Counted from the stretch's first letter, positions 1 through 6,152 are shown. The stretch: 12,588 nt of DNA from Puniceicoccaceae bacterium (GCA_003566795.1 PXBU01000448.1:1-12588); one strand, 5' to 3'. Notes: a model not told the origin generated them from the letters alone. A program made the numbers and translations.

Positions 1-2
1 CA

Positions 3-777
3 AAAGTCCTGGCCATGGACGAAACACCGATCAAGGCCGGACGGGCCAAGCCGGGCAAGATGAAACAGACCTGGTTCTGGCCGGTCTACGGTCAGGCTGA
101 TGAAGTCTGCTTCATCCACTCGCCTTCCAGGGGCAGCAAAGTGGTGGTCGAGGCGCTCGGCGAGCACTTTGATGGCACCTTGCTCACCGATGGGCATGCG
201 GCCTATACGCAATATGCCAAGTCGCGCCCGGATGTGACCCAGGCCAACTGCTGGTCGCACGCCCGGAGAAAGTTCGAAGCAGCGCAGCTGGCAGAACCCC
301 AGGCGGCCGACGAGGCGCTATCCCAAATCGGGCAGCTGTATCAGATCGAAGCGCAAATCCGGGACAAGTCGCTCGACGGCCAGAAAAAGCTCGACTGGCG
401 CACCCAGCACAGTCTGCCGGTCGTGAAAGCCTTCTGGGTCTGGTGCGAGCAGCAGCGGCAGCGGATGGACTTGGCCAGATCCAGCCCGCTACTGAAAGCC
501 CTGGGCTATGTGGCCGGTCGAGAAGCAGCACTGGAGGTCTATCTATCTGATCCCGATGTCCCGATCGATACCAACCACTTGGAACGCGCCCTGCGCCCGA
601 TCCCGATGGGTCGCAAAAACTGGCTGTTCAGCTGGACCGAGGTCGGAGCCCGCCATATCGGCGTCATCCAGAGCCTGCTGGTCACCTGTCGGCTGCACGG
701 CGTCAATCCGTATGTCTATCTGGTCGATGTGCTCCAGCGTATCAGTCAGCATCCGGCCAGCCGCGTTGAAGAACTGA
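3..777 (+). pseudogene. tnpC: IS66-family transposase TnpC, interrupted (main part, 5' end off window)
   Basis: This is the catalytic portion of the DDE transposase of an IS66-family element. The frame is open to the window edge (KVLAMDETP...), so the true start lies to the left. The DDE residues can be placed: D of AMDETP (position 20), D of LLTDGHAAY (191) and E of TNHLERALRP (582). The conserved family stretch GRKNWLF follows. The reading frame is normal up to VEEL (codon 774-776), then enters the end of the IS21 insertion and stops at 792-794 after MSTPT. The last 23 native residues are at 2930-3001. All three catalytic residues survive, so a shortened protein could be made, but the element itself is broken. 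Confidence 0.9.
774..777. repeat. Target-site duplication of the IS21-family element, left copy
   Basis: CTGA lies directly outside the left end of the IS21-family element and recurs directly outside its right end at 2927-2930. Keeping one copy joins the two halves of tnpC in frame (codons ctg, acg), which confirms this as the duplication. IS21-family elements typically duplicate a few base pairs of target on insertion. Confidence 0.85.
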
Positions 778-797
778 TGTCAACACCAACCTGATCT

Positions 798-828
798 GTC
801 CAGTTTCCAGCGAAGTGAGATGTCCCCT
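798..828 (+). repeat. Inner terminal inverted repeat of the IS21-family element, left side
   Basis: This 31-bp segment begins gtccagtttccagcg and ends gagatgtcccct. It matches the reverse complement of 2876-2906 with 4 mismatches. It lies 20 bp inside the element end and is the probable transposase-binding repeat. The match continues more weakly out to the terminal TGT at 778. Confidence 0.85.
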
Positions 829-861
829 TATCGGTGGGTTACGGAGTCGTCTCTATCGCTG

Positions 862-1650
862 TCAGGTGGGCATTTCCTCCTTGCCGGATAATGGGGTTCG
901 AAGCTTGGGTTTGCCGAGCAGCCCAGCCTTTCGTTTTTCCTTGAGCCGGTAGCTCTCGCCTTTGATGTTGATGGTGGTGGCGTGGTGCAGCAGTCGGTCC
1001 AGAATGGCGGTGGCCATGACGGTGTCTCCGAGGACTTCGCCCCAGTCGGCAAAGCCCTTGTTGGAGGTCAGGATCAGGCTGGCCCGTTCGTAGCGCCGGG
1101 TGACCAAGCGGAAGAACAGGCTGGCCTCGGCCCGGCTCATCGGCAGATAGCCCAGCTCGTCGAGGATCAGCACCTTGGGATAGGTCAGCTGCTGCAAGAC
1201 CTTGTCCAGACGCTGCTCCGCACTGGCCTTGCGCAGCCGGGTGAGCAGTTCGTCGAGGGTCAGGAACAGCACCCGATGGCCGGCCTCGACCGCCTTGATC
1301 CCCAAGGCGATCGCCAGGTGGGTCTTGCCCACGCCCGGCGGGCCGAGGAAGACCACGTTCTCGCCGCGTTCCACAAATGCCAGCGCCGCCAGTTCGCGGA
1401 TGACCTTGCGGTCGATGCCGGGCTGGAAGTCGAAGTCGAAGGCTTCCATCGTCTGCGGCGCCGGGAAGCGCGCCTGTCGCATCCGGGCCTCGGTGCCGCG
1501 CACCCGGCGTGACTGCCACTCGGTCTTCAGGGCCGCTGCTAGGAAGGCGCGATAGTCCAGGTCCTTCTTGGCGGCCTGTTCGCACACCGCGTCGAGCTGG
1601 GCGCCCAGCGTCTCCATCTTGAGCTTGTCTAGCAAGTTATCCAGTTCCAT
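862..1650 (-). CDS. istB: IS21-family helper ATPase IstB
   Basis: This 262-residue protein is the AAA+ ATPase that assists the IstA transposase, forming oligomers on target DNA and stimulating strand transfer. The Walker A motif GPPGVGKT is at about residues 103-110, and Walker B LILDEL with the D-E pair is at about 161-166. LILTSN near 192-197 fits a sensor motif. The length is usual for IstB. The start ATG at 1650 follows the istA stop codon by only 3 bp, so the two genes are translationally coupled. An overlapping ORF in another minus-strand frame (839-1585) is a shadow. Confidence 0.95.
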   Translation of the reverse strand: MELDNLLDKLKMETLGAQLDAVCEQAAKKDLDYRAFLAAALKTEWQSRRVRGTEARMRQARFPAPQTMEAFDFDFQPGIDRKVIRELAALAFVERGENVVFLGPPGVGKTHLAIALGIKAVEAGHRVLFLTLDELLTRLRKASAEQRLDKVLQQLTYPKVLILDELGYLPMSRAEASLFFRLVTRRYERASLILTSNKGFADWGEVLGDTVMATAILDRLLHHATTINIKGESYRLKEKRKAGLLGKPKLRTPLSGKEEMPT

Positions 1651-1653
1651 CCG

Positions 1654-2826
1654 CTAAGCCTCCGCGTAGTAGCCGAGCGATCGAGACTCCACCCGAACCT
1701 GCTGCCACAGGGCGGCGTGATGCTCGGCGATGGTGACCACTCGTTGATCGCCCCGGCTCTGGCGGTGACGCGCAACCACCGTGCCGTTCAGATCGCTCAG
1801 CTCGATCCAGCCATCGAGTTGGATCCGCAGGCTCAGGCGTTGTCCGACCAGGTGGCCGGGGACGCTGTAGCGCACGTTGCCCACGGACACGTAGGCATCC
1901 AGGCTGACCACGCGCTGTTCCCGATAGGCGGTGTCGAAGCGCCGACGCGACAGGTCGGCCAGCAACGGGCGTTCACGAGCCAGTCGCTCAGGAACCGCTT
2001 CGCCCAGTTCGCGGACGAAGCGCCGGTTGGCGACCGTCTGCGACCAGGCCTGAAGATAAGCGTTGAGATCGGCCCAGTCATCGAAGCGTGGCTCCCGCCC
2101 GGCCAAGGCGTTGTCGGCCACATAGTGGACCATGCGCTCGAGTTTGCCCTTGGTCTGGGCCCGGCGCGGCCGGCAGGCCTTGGGCACAAAGCCGTATTGG
2201 GCGCCCAGCTCTCGGAAGCGGCGGTTGAAGTGGGGCCGGCCATCGGCCCAGTGGATGACGGCCGACTTCTGGTTGTCGACCAGCACCGTGGCGGTCACAC
2301 CGCCAAAGGCCTCGAAGGCCTGGATGATGGCTTCATAGGTATGCTCGGCATCACAGCGCGGCATCGCGACCACGTGCAGGGCCCGGGAATGGCCCAGTTC
2401 GTTGACCGCAAGGTAGATCTTCTGGCGCACCCCGCCGAGTACGACGTAGCGCTCGGCCCAGTCGTGCTGGAGCTGATAGCCGGGGGCGGTCTCGTAGCGC
2501 ACGGTGCCGACACTCGGTCGGAGCTGGCGCTTGGGGCGGATGTAGGCCCGCAAGATCGACAACTTGCCGGGATAGCCGGCCTGCTGCAGATGCCGGAAGA
2601 TCACTTCGGCGTTCCAGATCCCCTCGGCCAGCAGAGCATCGACCTGGGCCTTGTAAGGGTCGAGCTTGCTTGGCCGCAGCTTCGGCCGCCGGGGTGGTTC
2701 ACTGCCGCGCTGGAGTGCACGCCGCACCGTTCTGGGGTGAACACCCAGCTCGGCGGCAATGTCCTTGATAAAAACGCCTTGGCGTTGTCGTTCAGATATC
2801 ATCAAATAGTCCTCTCGGGTCAGCAT
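1654..2826 (-). CDS. istA: IS21-family transposase IstA
   Basis: This 390-residue protein is the DDE transposase of the IS21 family and acts with IstB just downstream. A helix-turn-helix lies near residues 20-42 (KDIAAELGVHPRTVRRAL). The catalytic triad can be placed at D122 (LQHDWAE), D184 (VLVDNQK) and E230 (GKLERMV). I chose the ATG at 2826 (MLTREDYLMI), where family homology begins. The frame extends upstream to 2889, but those codons run into the terminal repeat. No frameshift or internal stop is seen. Confidence 0.94.
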   Translation of the reverse strand: MLTREDYLMISERQRQGVFIKDIAAELGVHPRTVRRALQRGSEPPRRPKLRPSKLDPYKAQVDALLAEGIWNAEVIFRHLQQAGYPGKLSILRAYIRPKRQLRPSVGTVRYETAPGYQLQHDWAERYVVLGGVRQKIYLAVNELGHSRALHVVAMPRCDAEHTYEAIIQAFEAFGGVTATVLVDNQKSAVIHWADGRPHFNRRFRELGAQYGFVPKACRPRRAQTKGKLERMVHYVADNALAGREPRFDDWADLNAYLQAWSQTVANRRFVRELGEAVPERLARERPLLADLSRRRFDTAYREQRVVSLDAYVSVGNVRYSVPGHLVGQRLSLRIQLDGWIELSDLNGTVVARHRQSRGDQRVVTIAEHHAALWQQVRVESRSLGYYAEA

Positions 2827-2875
2827 CCTCGGTCTCCAAGCCGCGAAACTTGCAAGACCGAGTGTCGTTGGTCCG

Positions 2876-2906
2876 AGGGGACATCTCAAATCGCTGAAAA
2901 GTGGAC
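2876..2906 (-). repeat. Inner terminal inverted repeat of the IS21-family element, right side
   Basis: This is the partner of 798-828, with 27 of 31 bases matching after reverse complementing. It lies 20 bp inside the right end at 2926, symmetrical with the left side. It also sits upstream of istA and may overlap its promoter. Confidence 0.85.
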
Positions 2907-2926
2907 TTTACAGGGCGTTGCTAACA

Positions 2927-2930
2927 CTGA
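2927..2930. repeat. Target-site duplication of the IS21-family element, right copy
   Basis: CTGA follows the right terminus AACA at 2926 and matches 774-777. The sequence after it continues the IS66 tnpC frame as TPRLWKE. Confidence 0.85.
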
Positions 2931-3001
2931 CGCCGAGGCTCTGGAAGGAGACCTTTGCGAGCAATCCGCTCGTATCAGACCTGCAGCGTGTCAGTCAATA
3001 A
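2930..3001 (+). pseudogene. tnpC: 3' remnant of IS66-family tnpC, displaced by the IS21 insertion
   Basis: Reading in the tnpC frame from the restored acg codon gives TPRLWKETFASN and on to VSQ, then taa at 2999-3001. That is 23 residues. The motif LTPRLWK is the normal C-terminus style of IS66 transposases. It is separated from the main part of the gene by the 2149-bp IS21 element and cannot be translated with it. The 21 bp after the stop run to the IS66 terminus at 3022. Confidence 0.88.
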
Positions 3002-3022
3002 CGGCCTCGAACAACCGCTTAC

Positions 3023-3913
3023 GGCATAGTGCCGGTCCATCGCCGCCTGGCGGATCTTCCACACTGTTTCGACCTGACCGGTATAGACATCTTCCGGCGT
3101 GAACAGAGCCAGTCCCTGGTGAGGCCGCTGGTTGTAGGCCGGGAAGAAACCCTGGCCCCATTGGCGGGCGTGCTGCTCATCCTGGAACCGGCCCGGGTAG
3201 GTGGGCCAGTACTTGGTGGTCTTGAACTGACTTTCGCTGAAGGCGTTGTCATTGCTGACCCGCGGCCTCGAGAAGCTCTGCTCGACGCCCAGGCCTGACA
3301 GTAACTCAGCGAAGCTGTGAGCGATCATGGGTGAGCCACGGTCTTGATGGACGATCAAGCCCTTCGTATCGATCTGGCGCTGCGTGAGGACCTCGCTGAA
3401 CAGATGTCGGGCCAGGCCGGCGTTCTCCTTGCGCGAGACCATCCAGCCGACGACGTAGCGGCTGAACAGGTCCAGAATGACATAGAGGTTCAGGTACAGT
3501 CCGCGGGTCAGTGTCGGCAGCTTGGTGATGTCCCAGGTCATGATCTGATTGGGTGCCGTGGCTTCCAGCTGCGGCTTGACATGATGCTGGGCAGGCCGCT
3601 GATTGCGCCGTTCCGGACACTCCTTGCGATCCCGCAGGCGCCGGTACATGGTCGATACCGAGGCAATCACCACCCCCTCGCTGAGCAGCGTGGCATAGAC
3701 CTGCCGGGGCGCGCTGTCCTGGAACCGCTCAGAGTGCAAGTGATCGAGCAGCGCCTGATCCTCCGCTGGACTCAGGCCCCGGCCGATGGCACGTTCGGGC
3801 TTGTGCCGATAGCGCCGGCGGCTGTCCGGATAGCACCAGTGCCGCGGAACGTTCAGGGCGCTGCAGGCGGCGGCCTTGCTGACGCCGTCTGGCAGTGATT
3901 GCAAAACGCTCAT
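3023..3913 (-). pseudogene. IS3-family transposase OrfB, truncated at its C-terminus by IS66
   Basis: This is the catalytic subunit, with an rve-type DDE domain. Catalytic residues are D128 (TWDITKL), D191 (HQDRGSP) and E227 (NAFSESQF), followed by YNQRPHQGL. Homology runs to residue 297 (AMDRHYA). From codon 298 the frame reads through the IS66 end and stops at 2975-2977 after 15 foreign residues ending LQV. The start ATG at 3913 overlaps the orfA stop in ATGA. The catalytic core is complete but the native C-terminal tail is gone. Confidence 0.9.
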
Positions 3914-4293
3914 GACTTCGGCTCGCTGCTGTCGGTCTCGAACAGGTGAAGCACTTTTTTTTGGAGGTCCACCAGTTGCTCGGCCACATAGGCTCGTTTC
4001 TCCAGACGAGCGTTGACTTTCTTCAGGCGCTCGATCTCCTTGTCACGTGGATCGGCAGACTTGCGACCGGGCTTGCGAGCAGCCAGACCAGCTTCACCGT
4101 GCTTGGCCAGCTCTTTGCGCCAGTTCGACAGCTGGCCGGCATAGAGTCCCTTACGCCGAAGCCAGGCGCCTTTGTCACCGTGGCCCAAGGCCTCGGCTTC
4201 GGCCAACAGACGCTTCTTCTCGGTTACGCTGAACCGGCGACGGGTGCGTTTTTCCAGTCTCGGATCGGTGACGACTTCATTGGAATCAGACAT
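3910..4293 (-). CDS. IS3-family transposase OrfA
   Basis: This 127-residue DNA-binding subunit has a helix-turn-helix region at about residues 20-62 (FSVTEKKRLL... LSNWRKEL) and a charged heptad-like coiled coil at about 84-118 (EIERLKKVNARLEKR). The coiled coil fits the leucine-zipper multimerisation region of the family. The stop overlaps the orfB start (ATGA). An A8 run near the end, in the codons for QKK, is a likely site for -1 frameshifting into orfB. The ORF is intact, but the element is not. Confidence 0.9.
   Translation of the reverse strand: MSDSNEVVTDPRLEKRTRRRFSVTEKKRLLAEAEALGHGDKGAWLRRKGLYAGQLSNWRKELAKHGEAGLAARKPGRKSADPRDKEIERLKKVNARLEKRAYVAEQLVDLQKKVLHLFETDSSEPKS
3955..3962 (-). 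promoter_or_regulatory. Probable programmed -1 frameshift site (A8 run) in orfA
   Basis: The coding strand reads CTCCAAAAAAAAGTG, giving an A-AAA-AAA slippery heptamer. A -1 shift here enters the orfB frame, which is open without stops for the 14 codons between the run and the orfB ATG. This yields an OrfAB fusion, the usual active transposase of IS3 elements. Confidence 0.7.
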
Positions 4294-4325
4294 GTTTCCA
4301 CTCCGTTAGCGCCCTGAATGTTACA

Positions 4326-4549
4326 GATAAAACCGATCAAGGACTGTTGGACTGGATGTTGACACACAGGGACCCGTCGTGCCGCTGCCACCGGTGCGAG
4401 TGTGCATCAATCCGGACGATGGGCAGTCGGCCGAGCAGGTCTTGGCCGACCCGGAAAGCTTCAAAACCGCACCAACCCCGGTCAGCCTCGAGCGACCCGA
4501 GGTTGTTACATAGAAAAATCCGCCGATTTGTTGGAAAAAGGTTGACACC
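4326..4549. other. Unassigned segment between two IS3-family pieces
   Basis: About 220 bp with no recognised gene. On the plus strand the frame starting at 4331 stays open to a TAG at 4508-4510. It contains a protein-like stretch (PPVRVCINPDDGQ, then SAEQVLADPESF) that could be the C-terminal end of a lost transposase or host gene. The minus-strand ORFs over this stretch look like shadows. I do not recognise the family. Confidence 0.4.
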
Positions 4550-4777
4550 TTCCGGCCGACCCAGAATGCCTTCATTGAGCGCTTCAACGGCATCTATCGA
4601 GATGGCGTGCTGGATGCCTGGTGCTTTCTGAGCCTGGCTCAAGTCCGCGAAGAAACCGAACGCTGGCTGATCGAGTACAACACCGTCCGCCCTCATGAAT
4701 CACTGGGCGACGTCTCACCCATCGAATTTCTAACCGACCGAGGCCATGCCGAAATTGCTAATAACTGGTGGTCCTAA
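4550..4777 (+). pseudogene. IS3-family OrfB, C-terminal fragment of a second element
   Basis: The frame reads RPTQNAFIERFNG, then WLIEYNTVRPHESLG, and ends at taa 4775-4777. This is the C-terminal third of an IS3-family OrfB, with the last catalytic glutamate in FIERFN and the RPHESL motif. It differs from the OrfB at 3023-3913, so it comes from another element. Homology begins abruptly near 4550, where family members read K-P-T-Q-N, so the upstream part was deleted. The stop is followed by ttggggcagtggaca, a likely IS3 terminal repeat ending near 4793. Confidence 0.82.
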
Positions 4778-4792
4778 GTTGGGGCAGTGGAC

Positions 4793-5062
4793 AATTGGCC
4801 CTATCTAATCAGCTTGTTCGACTATCAGCCCGAGATCCGCAAGGCGATCTACACGACCAACGCCATCGAATCACTCAACAGCGTGACCCGCAAAGCCACG
4901 CGGCAACGCAAGATCTTCCCGCACGACGACTCGGCCCTGAAAGTGACGCTCCTGGCGATCCAGGCCGCGTCTCAGAAGTGGAGCCGGCCGATACAGAACT
5001 GGAAGGCGGCCCTGAACCAATTTATTATCCAATTCGAAGAGCGAGTAACCGATCACCTATGA
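4793..5062 (+). pseudogene. IS256-family transposase, C-terminal fragment
   Basis: About 89 residues: NWPYLISLFDY, PEIRKAIYTTNAIESLNS, then NWKAALNQF and the stop at 5060-5062. The YTTNAIESLN motif, which holds the last catalytic glutamate, is diagnostic of IS256/mutator-type transposases, normally about 400 residues. Roughly the first three quarters are missing. Homology starts directly after the probable end of the IS3 remnant, so that element probably inserted into or recombined with this gene. The frame upstream runs only to the IS3 fragment's stop at 4775. Confidence 0.85.
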
Positions 5063-5066
5063 GAGC

Positions 5067-5096
5067 GGGCAGTTACACAGAAATCGGGACCTGCTC
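5067..5096 (+). repeat. Probable right terminal repeat of the truncated IS256-family element
   Basis: The segment gggcagttacacagaaatcg to cctgctc lies 4 bp after the transposase stop. It aligns without gaps to 5231-5260 at 20 of 30 positions, sharing the TTACACA core that is common in IS256-family ends. Confidence 0.6.
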
Positions 5097-5105
5097 AGCC
5101 AATCC

Positions 5106-5198
5106 TCAGGCCCCCTGTACACCAGAAATCACCATAACTCGCTTAACTAGCTCGGAAACCAGTTCCTTCAGCTTTTTCTCATCCACTGCTGTATCCAT
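5106..5198 (-). pseudogene. IS256-type transposase, N-terminal stub (30 codons)
   Basis: A short ORF starts MDTAVDEKKLKELVSELVK and stops at 5106-5108. The start is preceded by a good ribosome-binding sequence (AGGAG, with TTTATCA before the ATG). The beginning resembles N-termini of IS256-family transposases, in which LASELAK-like sequence precedes the conserved body. Homology seems lost after about residue 20, where a 24-bp direct repeat begins. With an IS256-like terminal repeat just upstream (5231-5260), it is best read as the left end of an otherwise deleted element. Confidence 0.55.
5118..5141 (+). repeat. 24-bp imperfect direct repeat, copy 1
   Basis: Begins tacaccaga and ends ataactcg; matches 5271-5294 at 20 of 24 positions. 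It lies 21 bp to the right of the IS256-like end at 5096 and overlaps the 3' part of the transposase stub. Confidence 0.6.
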
Positions 5199-5230
5199 TG
5201 ATAAACTCCTGATTTACAGTACGTATCAAT

Positions 5231-5260
5231 GGGTACTTACACAAATCTCAGGACAGTCCC
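5231..5260 (-). repeat. Probable left terminal repeat of an IS256-type element
   Basis: Read outward on the minus strand it begins GGGACTGTCC and contains TTGTGTAAG. It precedes the transposase stub by about 32 bp, the usual layout of an IS256 left end. It is related to 5067-5096 and points the same way, so the two are not a simple left/right pair. Confidence 0.6.
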
Positions 5261-5270
5261 CGAGATCCCA

Positions 5271-5294
5271 TACACCAGATTTGACAATAACTCG
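5271..5294 (+). repeat. 24-bp imperfect direct repeat, copy 2
   Basis: Partner of 5118-5141 (20 of 24 identical), lying 10 bp to the right of the IS256-like end at 5260 and just downstream of the sulfotransferase gene. The stretch 5199-5309 otherwise holds the terminal repeat and no gene, and I see no clear hairpin terminator for the operon. Confidence 0.6.
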
Positions 5295-5309
5295 GTCGCG
5301 AATGACCGG

Positions 5310-6089
5310 TTACTTACCAACGGCCTCATGAATCGAAAAACTAGGCTCACCTTTGCCCGAATACCCCAACTTATCTAAATATTCACAAAACCCTAGTTTA
5401 CCGAACAAATCGTAGCACTTCTGAGTGTAGACATCTACAAACTGAGACGCGCTACCGTCTTTGATATGGCGTTTATCTTCCTTTCTGACCCGTCCAAAGA
5501 GCGAATTCTCCATCATCGCATCCAAAAAGAGCTCAGTATCTCTTGGCCCAAAGCCAAAATGGGCTGCAATTCTCTTTGTTACCACTAAGTCACAGTCAGA
5601 AACTAAGAACTCATACTTCACATCCTTAAAAACATCGCCACGCTCAAACCTCGACATGCGCTCCAAGTTATCTTTGCCAACATAGCTCATTTCGAACATA
5701 AGTTTAGCTTCCATGGTGTCGCAATCACGCAAAACCTGCTGCACTGACTTACCGCCGAGATCTGCCCGTCGTTTTTTTACCCATGTGGCATCGGTTGTCT
5801 CTTGATACCTTACGGCTGAAATCAATATATCACGTGGATCCCTGATCAAGTGTATCCCCTTGAACCCACGCAAATAGACAATGTTTGGAAAAACCGAATG
5901 ATTATGGAAAACGATTAGGCGCGTATTACGCGTTTTCAGCTTATCCTCTAGCAGGAGACGAGAATCTTCACTTTTTTTGTTACTAAGATTAAGAAACGAA
6001 AAAGAACCGGAACGCGCGAACGACCTAAACACATCAGCCATCCAGTGGGTTCCTGTTTTATGATGTGTCCCAACAGCAATCAAGCTCAT
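5310..6089 (-). CDS. Sulfotransferase-domain protein, probably a glycan sulfotransferase
   Basis: This 259-residue protein has the two PAPS-binding signatures of sulfotransferases. The 5'-phosphosulfate loop is HKTGTHW (residues 10-16). The 3'-phosphate region is RDPRD with a serine at 91 (residues 83-91, HLIRDPRDILIS). FHNH near 61-64 could supply the catalytic histidine. There is no signal peptide or membrane segment, so it should be cytosolic. The start at 6089 has a GGTGA sequence 9 bp upstream. It is the last gene of the polysaccharide operon, 63 bp after the deacetylase-like gene. From context it most likely sulfates a sugar of the glycan or its lipid-linked precursor; the acceptor cannot be read from sequence. 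The gene is AT-rich and ends about 50 bp from IS debris, but looks intact. Confidence 0.82.
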   Translation of the reverse strand: MSLIAVGTHHKTGTHWMADVFRSFARSGSFSFLNLSNKKSEDSRLLLEDKLKTRNTRLIVFHNHSVFPNIVYLRGFKGIHLIRDPRDILISAVRYQETTDATWVKKRRADLGGKSVQQVLRDCDTMEAKLMFEMSYVGKDNLERMSRFERGDVFKDVKYEFLVSDCDLVVTKRIAAHFGFGPRDTELFLDAMMENSLFGRVRKEDKRHIKDGSASQFVDVYTQKCYDLFGKLGFCEYLDKLGYSGKGEPSFSIHEAVGK

Positions 6090-6152
6090 AAATATAGATC
6101 ACCAAATCATTGCATAGCAGGGAAAAAATAGAATAGCAAAAAATAGAACAAC

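Larger units (their letters stand above)
778..2926 (-). mobile_element. Complete IS21-family insertion sequence (2149 bp)
   Basis: The element carries istA and istB on the minus strand and is flanked by CTGA duplications. Its ends read TGTCAACACC (left) and, reverse-complemented, TGTTAGCAAC (right), so it has the TG...CA termini expected of the family. A strong inverted repeat lies just inside: 798-828 matches the complement of 2876-2906 at 27 of 31 positions. Both ORFs are intact, so the copy looks complete and possibly active. It sits inside the IS66 tnpC gene, making it the youngest insertion in this nest. Confidence 0.92.
1..3022 (+). mobile_element. IS66-family element, right-hand part, split by an IS21-family insertion
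   Basis: The window opens inside an IS66-family element. Its tnpC occupies 3-777, is interrupted by an IS21-family element (778-2926) and resumes at 2931-3001. The right terminus is placed at 3022, because the sequence ends in CGCTTAC, which read outward is GTAAGCG, the usual start of IS66-family terminal repeats. Beyond it the sequence is IS3-family orfB in the opposite orientation, so this element inserted into an IS3 copy. The 8 bp after the end (GGCATAGT, 3023-3030) should be one copy of the target duplication. The left end, tnpA and tnpB lie outside the window. Confidence 0.85.
3023..4325 (-). mobile_element. IS3-family element, 5' part, cut by the IS66 insertion
   Basis: The segment holds orfA and nearly all of orfB of an IS3-family element on the minus strand. 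The left (5') end is proposed at 4325, where the outward strand reads TGTAACATTCAGG, with the TG start typical of the family. The partner end is outside the window beyond the IS66 element, so the boundary cannot be confirmed. The IS66 element entered codon 298 of orfB. Confidence 0.8.

Noticed and set aside
2827..2889. Upstream extension of IstA to a start at 2889
   Set aside because: The extra residues derive from the inverted terminal repeat region and lie before the start of family homology (MLTREDY).
792..2912. Alternative ends for the IS21-family element (TGATC at 792 or TGTCC at 797, and ...TTTACA at 2912)
   Set aside because: These give no target duplication. Ends at 778 and 2926 extend the inverted similarity, give CTGA on both sides and restore the IS66 tnpC frame.
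1717..3102. 461-codon plus-strand open frame
   Set aside because: It is antisense to istA and the IS66/IS3 junctions, has no recognisable domain, and is explained by high GC codon bias of the real minus-strand gene.
4321..4696. Minus-strand ORFs of 90 and 119 codons across the IS3 fragment region
   Set aside because: They run antisense to the clear IS3 OrfB fragment and have no recognisable motifs.
5063..5309. CRISPR-like or integron attC-like array at the direct repeats
   Set aside because: Only two imperfect copies of 24 bp with 153-bp spacing are present, both tied to IS256-type ends. There is no regular spacing, integrase or cas gene.
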